Position numbers and translations under genes: made by a program. A stretch of DNA of 5,440 bases from Candidatus Woesebacteria bacterium UBA925 (lineage in GTDB: Bacteria; Patescibacteriota; Microgenomatia; UBA8517). Position 1 is the stretch's first letter, and each line of letters starts with the position of its first letter. Below, piece by piece: positions 1-5,440 of the stretch. A model generated the notes under the pieces. It was not told the DNA's origin, did not search any database, and saw nothing but the letters and a program-made list of their open reading frames with translations. The DNA is taken from the NCBI GenBank assembly GCA_002293705.1, contig DBDT01000080.1, positions 1-5,440 of the forward strand. The letters are read 5' to 3'.

Positions 1-2
1 CC

Positions 3-1451
3 ACTCATGAGGAAGTCCTAAACATGCTACTTAGAGATAAAGAAGTCAGTTTGGAGGAAGAGATTAGGTCTAGGCTTCCCGAGGATCAGTACAAGCTAAT
101 CAACCATTTACTTGTCGAACTGGAAGAAGGTGAAAAAGGAGCAACACTTGATCAGGTGAATCAAGAATTAAAGCAACAGCTATTAAAACTTGAAAGGTGG
201 GTGGCAGATAGTAGGGCTGGTATTGAGCAACCAATGAGTTCGGAGGTAGCACGGCTAGTTGAAGCAAGATTAAACCTCGATCATACATATAAAGTTGTTG
301 CTAGGCTAAATTTGAAACATCCTCAATATGGTCAACAGCTTGACAACAAGGACTTTGAGCGTTTAGACGAGTCGGGAAGGTTGTTGACACCAGAACAGAC
401 AGCTCTTGTGTTTGGTTGGGTTGATAACGGGCTTGACATCCCGCTTGAAGAAATGTTTATTTCTTTTGAAAGAATAGCAATGCAAAGGTCAAACAGGACC
501 GATCGGGAAGTGGCTGCAAAGTGGGACTTAAAAGCAAGCACTAAACAAGATCGAATAGCTCTATTTGATTCCATGGATCTGGGAGATGGAGTAGGCACAA
601 ACCTATCTGATGATGAGATTGCAACCAATATGTTGATGATACAGAGGGCAGCAATCATCTGGGGTATGGGCGGACAGGCTGATACTGCGGCTAAAACCCA
701 GTTGGGTAAGTTGATTCACATGGAAAGCTCCAGAAAGGATGCTTTGTCAAAAGCAGCTGGTGCGGGTGGCGACTTTGGTCCTAGGGTAACAATAGACAGG
801 GTAAGGTCTGTGGCAACAGATGCAATGAGGACGGCAAAAGTCGATGGTGAGTTCATATTTGCACCAAAACTCTGGAAAGAAGCTGTTGATTTGGCGATTC
901 AAGGCAAGCGAGCAGAAGCTGCAAAAATTGTTTACAGGATAATGTCAGTAGAGCCAGCACATAATGACAATTTGTATTGGGGAGATGCGAGGCCAGATAT
1001 TTCTAAATTACCTAAAGATCATTTGAAGAACTATTGGACCGGTCATGTAAAAGCGGCTGTGCAGTTGGGCTCTGAATTCTTGACTAATAAGTGGAAGCCG
1101 GGTGATCTTGGAACTGACATGCTTCAGGCGGCTAGGGGTAATATAGCGAAGATAGATCCAACAGTTTCATATATGGCAGAAAAGAGGGGAGTCAAAAACC
1201 CTCAAGGAGCATTGTTCTTGGCTAGGCAATTTGTAATAGGGGTTGCAGACGCCTCGCTCTCTGAGGGATTGGATCCTTCAGACACAACAATCCAAGGATG
1301 GCTAGATGAAGGTCAGTTGAACGATCTGCTTCATCGTATTGTAGTAACAACTGGTCTTCTTGATGAAGCTTCAATTGCAGATGCACTCAAAACCGTTAAC
1401 TTTTATGGAAGAATTACAGAAGCTAGGTTAAAGTACAGTAAAAGAAAGTAA
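3..1451 (+). CDS. Hypothetical soluble helical protein, possibly 5'-truncated
   Basis: I do not recognise this family. Counted from the first ATG (position 24) the protein has 475 residues. It has no signal peptide, no membrane segment and no cysteine. It looks mostly alpha-helical: residues 1-60 are very rich in Glu, Lys, Gln and Leu (coiled-coil-like), and 280-310 and 430-470 resemble amphipathic helices. A pentapeptide ARLNL occurs twice, at about 81 and 93. A Gly/Ala-rich stretch (about 244-252, AAGAGGDFG) may be a loop. The C-terminus is basic (YSKRK). The start is uncertain: the frame stays open to the left edge, reading T-H-E-E-V-L-N before M, which continues the same Glu/Leu-rich helix. 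The true N-terminus may therefore lie outside the window. Against this, GAGGAAG at 9-15 could be a ribosome binding site for ATG 24, with 8 bases between them. It converges with the VirB6-like gene. A structural or cytoplasmic partner of the secretion apparatus is possible but unsupported. Confidence 0.8.
   Translation, partial: THEEVLNMLLRDKEVSLEEEIRSRLPEDQYKLINHLLVELEEGEKGATLDQVNQELKQQLLKLERWVADSRAGIEQPMSSEVARLVEARLNLDHTYKVVARLNLKHPQYGQQLDNKDFERLDESGRLLTPEQTALVFGWVDNGLDIPLEEMFISFERIAMQRSNRTDREVAAKWDLKASTKQDRIALFDSMDLGDGVGTNLSDDEIATNMLMIQRAAIIWGMGGQADTAAKTQLGKLIHMESSRKDALSKAAGAGGDFGPRVTIDRVRSVATDAMRTAKVDGEFIFAPKLWKEAVDLAIQGKRAEAAKIVYRIMSVEPAHNDNLYWGDARPDISKLPKDHLKNYWTGHVKAAVQLGSEFLTNKWKPGDLGTDMLQAARGNIAKIDPTVSYMAEKRGVKNPQGALFLARQFVIGVADASLSEGLDPSDTTIQGWLDEGQLNDLLHRIVVTTGLLDEASIADALKTVNFYGRITEARLKYSKRK
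9..15 (+). promoter_or_regulatory. Possible Shine-Dalgarno site for ATG 24
   Basis: GAGGAAG resembles the anti-16S complement (AGGAGG type) and ends 8 bases before ATG 24, a normal spacing. It matters because it decides between two readings of the first gene: a start at 24, or a gene that enters from beyond the left edge. The same bases are sense codons (Glu-Glu-Val) in the open frame, so the match may be coincidental. Confidence 0.35.
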
Positions 1452-1505
1452 TAGTTTGATATACCTCAATGCAATTGATCTAAGATGATTCGCTTAGTCT
1501 ATAGT
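1452..1505. other. Short convergent intergenic gap
   Basis: 54 bases separate two convergent stop codons. The only dyad is CTAAG/CTTAG (1480-1484 and 1493-1497; 8-base loop), without GC content or a T-tract on either side. I see no convincing terminator or small gene. Confidence 0.6.
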
Positions 1506-3116
1506 TTAGTAGTTGTCAGGCAAATCTGGCCTTCCGCCACCTCCAGTAGATTGTGATTGGGATGTTTTGCTAGCATCCACTGCGGCCTTTTTAGCTGCAG
1601 ACCTTGCAGCTGCGTCTCTTTGCACACGTCCGATGAATCTCAATCCTTTGTTTGCAACATATTCCCTTCCTATTCCTTGGGCGCGTGCCAGCTCTCCTGC
1701 AGCAAGACCTCCAACAAATGGAATTCCTGCACCAAGCATTGTCTTGAAGTTATCAGCACCATAGCTTGCCCTACCTGTGAGTATTTGATCTCTCATTGAC
1801 GTAGCAATTTTTGGAGCTGAGAAGATCATTCCGAATCCAACGAAGAAGCCAATGATTTGGATGGGGAACCCTGCAAATCCTGGGAGCACCATGTCTTCAC
1901 CGCCAATTTGGCCTGTGTTGAAGTTGTAATAGTTAGCCCCAAGTGTTGCAAGGGTACCAACTGGCCCATCAATCTCAAAGAATGTGGTCCAAAACATCAT
2001 ATGTGAAAGAAACATGACCAAACAAATAGTCACAAAGACGGATAGTTGTGCAGCAAGTTGTTTGACCCAGCCTCCAAAACCTGGTCCTGCTCCAAAGATG
2101 CTAAATATGCCTATGAAGGGTGAACCGATAACAAGAAACACGATTGTTGCAAAGGCTTTAAGCATTTCAACAAACACTCTAAATAGTGCCACAAGACCCA
2201 AGAGTAGCAATATTAGTCCGATTGATCCTGCTATACCTGATGGGACAACCATCAATCCTCCTGTTAAAAATCCACCAAGTCCAGCCAGTGCCACAAATCC
2301 TCCAAGTATCACTGACCAGCTGAAAAATGCTCTTCCTGGATCGTTTAGAAGATTGAAGATCTGGATAACATTTGGAGTTGATTGGAACAAGTTTGTTCCA
2401 GCTGATGAGATGATTGCAGAAAATGCAGCCATAACCAGATAAGCGAGGTCTACCATGAAACCGGCAATAGCGTATGAGAAGGTTATAAATAGAAATGCTG
2501 CAGCAATTCTCGGGAGTGCGGTTTGTACTGTTAGTGCAGTTTGGGTTCCAACCTGTCTTCTTAGGATTATGAGTATTGCCAAGATGACAACCCCAAAAGC
2601 CATGAGTCCATATGAAAGGTTTCTGAATACTACCCAAAGACCTTGAAGTGAACCAAGGGTTCCAAAGCCAAACCCAAAACCATCTTGCGCGTAAGCTTCT
2701 TTGACCGGAGAAAGTCTCTCAATCCTTTTTGCCAAGTAGTCAATTCCTGAGGCGGGTCTTGTTGACATCATTCCGTCGTTTAGATTGGCTAGAAAGATAA
2801 TTGGAGCTGAGCCGGATGTCCTGACAGTCTCGAGGCATGTTTGAGTTTGAGCACCTGGCTCGAAACACTCAAGAAGACTACCTGCTTGCAAATAGGCTAG
2901 GGAGTTAATTATCCAGTTAACCTGAGCTAAGGTGTATCTCTCACCGAATATTTCATTTTGAGGCTCGGCTGATACTTTGTTGTAAAACTCATTAAAGCTT
3001 GGGTTGTACCATCCACCCTCACCAAAGGTTTGAGCTTGAACTTTAGTTGCAGACAGCGAAAAAAGAACTACTAGTGAAGTTAATACTATCGAAAGCTTTG
3101 ATTTAGCAGATTTCAT
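1506..3116 (-). CDS. VirB6/TrbL-like polytopic membrane protein of a type IV secretion-like system
   Basis: This 536-residue protein is likely the inner-membrane channel component of a reduced type IV secretion or pilus machine, as seen in Patescibacteria. Residues 1-28 form a clear signal peptide: basic MKSAKSK, a hydrophobic core to about 22, and a cleavage site after VQA. This supports the ATG at 3116, although no Shine-Dalgarno site precedes it. Residues 29-155 form an extracytoplasmic region with two cysteines (84 and 94), followed by AYAQ and GFGFGFG (142-152). About seven membrane segments follow: roughly 160-186, 203-234, 264-289, 295-316, 318-345, 354-380 and 415-437. The stretch TALTVQTALPRIAAAF with FSYAIAGFMVDLAYL (about 193-227) strongly recalls CPR TrbL/VirB6 proteins. 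The C-terminal 95 residues are polar and basic, ending in a Ser/Gln/Gly-rich tail. The pilin gene upstream is on the same strand with a 64-bp gap. The family call comes from remembered pattern similarity, not from a search. Confidence 0.85.
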   Translation of the reverse strand: MKSAKSKLSIVLTSLVVLFSLSATKVQAQTFGEGGWYNPSFNEFYNKVSAEPQNEIFGERYTLAQVNWIINSLAYLQAGSLLECFEPGAQTQTCLETVRTSGSAPIIFLANLNDGMMSTRPASGIDYLAKRIERLSPVKEAYAQDGFGFGFGTLGSLQGLWVVFRNLSYGLMAFGVVILAILIILRRQVGTQTALTVQTALPRIAAAFLFITFSYAIAGFMVDLAYLVMAAFSAIISSAGTNLFQSTPNVIQIFNLLNDPGRAFFSWSVILGGFVALAGLGGFLTGGLMVVPSGIAGSIGLILLLLGLVALFRVFVEMLKAFATIVFLVIGSPFIGIFSIFGAGPGFGGWVKQLAAQLSVFVTICLVMFLSHMMFWTTFFEIDGPVGTLATLGANYYNFNTGQIGGEDMVLPGFAGFPIQIIGFFVGFGMIFSAPKIATSMRDQILTGRASYGADNFKTMLGAGIPFVGGLAAGELARAQGIGREYVANKGLRFIGRVQRDAAARSAAKKAAVDASKTSQSQSTGGGGRPDLPDNY

Positions 3117-3148
3117 GTTTTGTCGATTTAATATCTAAGAACAAGTTT

Positions 3149-3178
3149 ATTATCCATTAAAAAGTAAGGTTATTGCAA
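3149..3178 (-). promoter_or_regulatory. Putative sigma70-type promoter for the VirB6-like gene
   Basis: Reading the minus strand, TTGCAA (3178-3173; 4 of 6 matches to the -35 consensus) is followed after 18 bases by GATAAT (3154-3149; 5 of 6 matches to the -10). Transcription would start near 3142, giving a leader of about 25 bases before the ATG at 3116. The -35 lies inside a 10-bp perfect palindrome, TATTGCAATA (3171-3180). If active, it would let the VirB6-like gene be transcribed separately from the pilin upstream. The call rests on motif matches in AT-rich DNA only. Confidence 0.45.
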
Positions 3179-3180
3179 TA

Positions 3181-3522
3181 TCATGATAGGCAGGCAGGTG
3201 GATCTCCAGGCCCAAAAAATATTTGAAAACTCTCAATCTGATTTGTCCCAAGAACTCTTGAGACAAAAAGAATAACTAAAAATGCAGAAGCTAGGAATAT
3301 GAAGCCAAATATTGCGTAGGTTAGTGTGGACTTTGCACCCGCTGCCTTTTTGGGGTCATCTTGAGAGCTTGCGAACTGGTAGCCAGCCCACAAAAGGAAG
3401 ATAAACAGAACAATTGCCCCAAGTGGAATTGATGCTCTTAGTATATTTTGAAACACACATTCAAGATCTCTTAAGGCATTAGGCTCTGCATCTTGGACTA
3501 TGGCTGCTGCGTTGACTAACAT
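3181..3522 (-). CDS. VirB2/TrbC-like two-helix pilin-type protein
   Basis: This small membrane protein of 113 residues resembles the VirB2/TrbC-like pilin subunits found beside VirB6 and VirB4 genes in Patescibacteria. A short N-terminal region (1-29, with DLECVF around 19-24) precedes membrane helix 1 (about 30-50, PLGAIVLFIFLLWAGYQF), a charged cytoplasmic loop (51-66, SSQDDPKKAAGAKS) and membrane helix 2 (67-89). The tail ends in PGDPPACLS. The hairpin with a small charged Asp/Lys/Ala loop is the family signature. A longer reading starts at a TTG at 3549 (122 residues). I prefer ATG 3522 because a perfect TATAAT lies inside the longer version's first codons, only 9 bases before ATG 3522. 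The N-terminus (MLVNAAAIVQ) is a poor signal peptide, so membrane insertion probably uses helix 1. The gene ends in TGA and lies upstream of the VirB6-like gene on the same strand. Its second-pilin paralogue lies at the right edge of the window. Confidence 0.8.
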   Translation of the reverse strand: MLVNAAAIVQDAEPNALRDLECVFQNILRASIPLGAIVLFIFLLWAGYQFASSQDDPKKAAGAKSTLTYAIFGFIFLASAFLVILFVSRVLGTNQIESFQIFFGPGDPPACLS

Positions 3523-3531
3523 ACAAACACA

Positions 3532-3560
3532 ATTATATACCAATTCCAACTCTCTGTTTA
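3532..3560 (-). promoter_or_regulatory. Putative promoter of the VirB2-like pilin, near-leaderless
   Basis: On the minus strand a perfect TATAAT (3537-3532) sits 17 bases after TAAACA (3560-3555; 4 of 6 matches to the -35). Only 9 bases separate the -10 from ATG 3522, so transcription would begin within a few bases of the start codon, with no room for a Shine-Dalgarno site. The -35 lies inside the palindrome at 3553-3566. Confidence 0.5.
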
Positions 3561-3566
3561 AACAGA
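3553..3566. promoter_or_regulatory. 14-bp perfect palindrome in the divergent promoter region (possible operator)
   Basis: TCTGTTTAAACAGA is self-complementary over all 14 bases. It lies between the divergently transcribed pilin and the membrane spermidine-synthase-like gene, overlaps the putative -35 of the pilin, and is about 26 bases upstream of the extended -10 of the other gene. This is where a homodimeric repressor or activator would bind. No regulator gene is visible in the window, so the operator role is inferred. Confidence 0.4.
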
Positions 3567-3591
3567 AAATGTCAGAAAGTATTTATTTGTC

Positions 3592-3600
3592 TGTTAAAAT
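3592..3600 (+). promoter_or_regulatory. Putative extended -10 element for a leaderless mRNA of the MFS/spermidine-synthase-like gene
   Basis: TGTTAAAAT is a TGn extended motif plus TAAAAT (5 of 6 matches to the -10). The hexamer ends 5 bases before ATG 3606, so the transcription start would fall at or next to the A of the start codon, which is the geometry of leaderless genes. No convincing -35 is seen, which an extended -10 can tolerate. GGGG touching the ATG is too close to act as a ribosome binding site. Confidence 0.45.
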
Positions 3601-3605
3601 TGGGG

Positions 3606-5045
3606 ATGAGTAAATATTTACCAGGAATTGTTTTTGTGACGGGCTCAGCTGTGCTTATCTTTCAAGTTGCAGGCATTAGGTTTTTTGCCCCATTTTTTGG
3701 CTCAGGACTAACCACAACTAGCTCAATTATTGGAGTAATGCTTGGTGCGCTGGCGGTGGGTTATAGATATGGAGGTCGTCTGTCAGACAAGCTTAAAAGC
3801 TATCAAGGGTTTTTTAGGTTGATTGTCGTATCTGGACTGCTGTCGCTTTTTCTTTTTTCAGTTCACACCTACTTGCTTCCTCTGTTTGCATATTCTTTGA
3901 GTGCGAACGTGGGAGTCTTGCTTTTTTCAGTAACCCTTTTTGTTGCTCCAAGTATATTTTTGGGAACAATTAGTCCGTATGCGGTTAAGTTAGCCTCTCT
4001 TGATAGTAGTAAAGATTCATTGGGTGGTTCAGTGGGAGACATGTTCTTTTGGTCAACAATGGGTAGTATTGCGGGAAGTCTGGCTACCGGATTTTTGCTA
4101 ATCCCAAATTTTGGTGTAGTTCAAATCATGGTTTCAACCTCCATTGCTCTAGTGCTTTTAGGCTTCTTGGGGCTAATTGGTGTAAAAGCAAGAATCCGCC
4201 CAGTGGAGGTCTTATTGGCAGTTTTGTTGTTTTTGATATCCGCAATATTTATCGACAGCTACTTTAATAGAAACTCAAGGTATGTGTTTGCCAAAGATGG
4301 GGTTTATCAAAGGCTTGCAGTTTTGGACACAAAAATTGAGGGACAAGGGAGTGTTAGAGTCTTGTTTCAAGATACAAATGCCAGTAGTGGGGTTGATATG
4401 ACCGACCCATCACGACCAGTTTTTGATTACGCAAAAAAATGGGAGGAGCCATTCATAATGGGAGGTGGCAATATTAAAAGAGTGCTGGTGGTGGGAGCAG
4501 GAGCATATACTATTCCTTACTATATTAACCAAAAATATCCAGAAGTAGTTGTGGATGTTGTGGATATTGAGCCAGGATTAAGATCGATTGCTGAGAATTA
4601 CTTCAACCTATCATTTAATGAAAATGTGGTCTCACATATCCAAGATGCAAGGAGGTTTTTGGTTTCAACTGAAGATGGTTATTACGATTACGTCTTTTTG
4701 GATGCATTTTCGGATAAACTTTCTGTCCCCCCACATCTCATGACTGTTGAATTCTTTCAATTGGTGAAATCAAAAATGTCAGATAATGGTTTTCTGATGG
4801 CTAATTTGATAGGGAGTAGCAATATGGACAAAAACTTCTTGAGCATTCAGTTTTATACGATGACGAAGGTTTTTGTGGATGGTTGTTTAAGGCAAACCAG
4901 TGATGAGCAAGTAAGGCAGAATCACATATACACAAGTTATGGCTATGGAAACCTGGCTGGTTGCATGCCTGTGTTAACCTCAAAGGGTGTCTCGTTTAAA
5001 GATAATTACTCGCCTGTAGAATGGTGGCTTACCTTTGAAGAATAA
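3606..5045 (+). CDS. Membrane protein fused to a spermidine-synthase-like (SAM-binding) domain
   Basis: This 479-residue protein has the two-part architecture of 'fused MFS/spermidine synthase' proteins. The N-terminal half carries about seven membrane helices (roughly 6-26, 36-55, 69-93, 102-122, 144-166, 170-194 and 200-217), with Gly/Ser-rich helix contacts such as STMGSIAGSLATGF. The C-terminal half (about 223-479) is a Rossmann-type aminopropyltransferase/methyltransferase fold. It shows VLVVGAGAYTIP (293-304, nucleotide loop), VDIEPGL (319-325, acidic ribose-contacting residues), QDARRF (346-351), and YDYVFLDAFSD (360-370) followed by PPHLMTVEFF. Classical spermidine synthases have DSSDP or DTTDP at this last motif. 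Here it is D-A-F-S-D, so putrescine aminopropylation is doubtful and the substrate is unknown. I use ATG 3606 rather than TTG 3600, which lies within the -10 element. The gene has its own promoter and ends at a strong terminator. Its flanking pilin genes run on the opposite strand, so a direct role in the secretion apparatus is not implied. Confidence 0.85.
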   Translation: MSKYLPGIVFVTGSAVLIFQVAGIRFFAPFFGSGLTTTSSIIGVMLGALAVGYRYGGRLSDKLKSYQGFFRLIVVSGLLSLFLFSVHTYLLPLFAYSLSANVGVLLFSVTLFVAPSIFLGTISPYAVKLASLDSSKDSLGGSVGDMFFWSTMGSIAGSLATGFLLIPNFGVVQIMVSTSIALVLLGFLGLIGVKARIRPVEVLLAVLLFLISAIFIDSYFNRNSRYVFAKDGVYQRLAVLDTKIEGQGSVRVLFQDTNASSGVDMTDPSRPVFDYAKKWEEPFIMGGGNIKRVLVVGAGAYTIPYYINQKYPEVVVDVVDIEPGLRSIAENYFNLSFNENVVSHIQDARRFLVSTEDGYYDYVFLDAFSDKLSVPPHLMTVEFFQLVKSKMSDNGFLMANLIGSSNMDKNFLSIQFYTMTKVFVDGCLRQTSDEQVRQNHIYTSYGYGNLAGCMPVLTSKGVSFKDNYSPVEWWLTFEE

Positions 5046-5071
5046 CTCTACTTTTCACTAACGTGGCATAA

Positions 5072-5116
5072 AACACACCGACAAATCAAACGACTTGTCG
5101 GTGTGTTAATTTTTTT
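5072..5116. terminator. Strong, probably bidirectional, Rho-independent terminator
   Basis: A perfect 13-bp stem (AACACACCGACAA at 5072-5084 pairing with TTGTCGGTGTGTT at 5095-5107) encloses a 10-base loop. On the plus strand it is followed by AA and seven T residues (5110-5116), ending the spermidine-synthase-like gene 26 bases after its stop. On the minus strand the stem runs into a short run of T residues followed by ATG (GTGTTTTATG), so it may also terminate the convergent pilin gene. That gene's stop codon (5115-5117) overlaps the T-tract. Confidence 0.85.
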
Positions 5117-5421
5117 AACCCCCTGCAGTTCCAGTCAAGACAGGTACTGTGAAGTTTAGAATCTCAATTCCAAACACTGTTTGAATCAAGTTGGTTATCG
5201 CCCAGGCCGAAAAAAGAACAACTAGTCCAACTAGTGCTGCTGTGATTTGAGATCTTGCTGCTTCGGTTTGACCCTTGTCGCCTCCGGATAGAATCCACTT
5301 CAAGCCACCAATTACTAGCATGAAGAAAAATATTAACCCTGCAACAACAATGATTGCTGTTATTGCCCAAGTAATAAGGTCTGCTATTGAGGCTCCACCA
5401 AAATTACCTGTGCCTTCAGGC
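5115..5421 (-). CDS. VirB2/TrbC-like two-helix pilin-type protein, 5'-truncated at the contig end
   Basis: This is a second small pilin-like protein of the type IV secretion apparatus. The genomic part encodes about 101 residues, beginning PEGTGNFGGAS. Membrane helix 1 (about residues 14-39, ending in LVIGGLKWIL) is followed by a charged loop SGGDKGQTEAARSQ (45-58) and membrane helix 2 (59-83). The tail is mostly polar (NFTVPVLTGTAGG). The GGLKWILSGGDKGQ hairpin is highly characteristic of the pilin-like proteins abundant in Patescibacteria. It shares the helix-loop-helix plan with the pilin at 3181-3522 but has clearly diverged. The true start, and probably a signal peptide, lie beyond the window. 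The apparent ATG at 5438 and the residues MCIRD come entirely from sequencing adapter, and the following R codon has only one genomic base. Confidence 0.85.
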
Positions 5422-5440
5422 CTGTCTCTTATACACATCT
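5422..5440 (-). other. Nextera/Tn5 mosaic-end adapter (non-genomic sequence)
   Basis: The window ends with CTGTCTCTTATACACATCT, the exact reverse complement of the 19-base Tn5 mosaic end used in Nextera libraries. In translation it produces the well-known artefactual N-terminus MCIRD. It shows that the contig stops inside a sequencing fragment and that these 19 bases should be trimmed. Confidence 0.98.

Noticed and set aside
1..21. Frame 1 reads PLMRKS followed by TAA, as if an upstream gene ended two bases before ATG 24
   Set aside because: Six open codons are expected by chance, and the competing frame that continues into the large protein is at least as plausible.
1480..1497. CTAAG/CTTAG hairpin between the convergent genes as a terminator
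   Set aside because: The stem is only five AT-rich base pairs with no T-tract on either strand.
1984..2442. Open frames of about 80-150 codons on both strands inside the VirB6-like gene
   Set aside because: They are shadow frames of a gene with a clear signal peptide and membrane helices. Their translations are rich in Pro, Asn and Thr or in Trp, Cys and Asn and show no domain pattern.
3181..3183. UGA recoded as glycine (Gracilibacteria/SR1 code)
   Set aside because: No long gene here contains an internal in-frame UGA, which would be frequent if it were a glycine codon. The pilin ends naturally at this UGA.
3523..3549. TTG start adding nine residues to the pilin
   Set aside because: The extension contains the perfect TATAAT and gives an unlikely N-terminus (MELVYNCVC). 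ATG 3522 fits better.
3569..3613. A 14-codon ATG frame (MSESIYLSVKIGDE) overlapping the start of the MFS/spermidine-synthase-like gene, possibly a leader peptide
   Set aside because: It has no ribosome binding site and would lie mostly upstream of the predicted transcription start. Its length is easily reached by chance.
5422..5440. Terminal sequence as a transposon end or insertion-sequence boundary in the genome
   Set aside because: It is exactly the engineered Tn5 mosaic end used in library preparation and it lies at the very end of the contig, so it is an artefact.

Overview
This window looks like a short metagenomic contig from an ultra-small candidate-phyla-radiation bacterium (Patescibacteria, Microgenomates/Parcubacteria-like). 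The evidence is moderately AT-rich DNA and the presence of three membrane proteins of the reduced type IV secretion/pilus apparatus typical of these genomes: one VirB6/TrbL-like channel protein and two small VirB2/TrbC-like two-helix pilins. Canonical Shine-Dalgarno sites are also scarce. UGA appears to be a stop codon, since no long reading frame contains one internally, so the UGA-as-glycine code of Gracilibacteria/SR1 is not indicated. The lineage assignment is an inference from gene content, not from a marker gene.

Layout. 1-1451 (+): a large soluble, cysteine-free, helical protein of unknown function, whose frame is open to the left edge, so its N-terminus may be missing. 1452-1505: a short convergent gap without a convincing terminator. 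1506-3116 (-): the VirB6/TrbL-like multi-pass protein with a signal peptide, preceded by a plausible sigma70-type promoter. 3181-3522 (-): a VirB2-like pilin, with a perfect TATAAT just ahead of its ATG. 3523-3605: a divergent promoter region containing a 14-bp perfect palindrome. 3606-5045 (+): a seven-helix membrane protein fused to a spermidine-synthase-like SAM-binding domain. 5072-5116: a 13-bp stem with a T-tract, probably a bidirectional terminator. 5115-5421 (-): a second VirB2-like pilin, cut at its 5' end by the contig edge.

The last 19 bases (5422-5440) are not genomic. They are the Nextera/Tn5 mosaic-end adapter, and they create a false start (MCIRDR) for the last gene.

How the genes fit together: the VirB6-like protein and the two pilins plausibly belong to one envelope-spanning apparatus (DNA uptake, conjugation-like transfer or surface attachment). 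No VirB4 ATPase or coupling protein is visible here. The membrane-bound spermidine-synthase-like protein lies between the pilin genes on the opposite strand and has its own promoter and terminator, so it is probably an independent transcription unit. I see no CRISPR array, mobile element, RNA gene or clearly novel multi-gene defence system.
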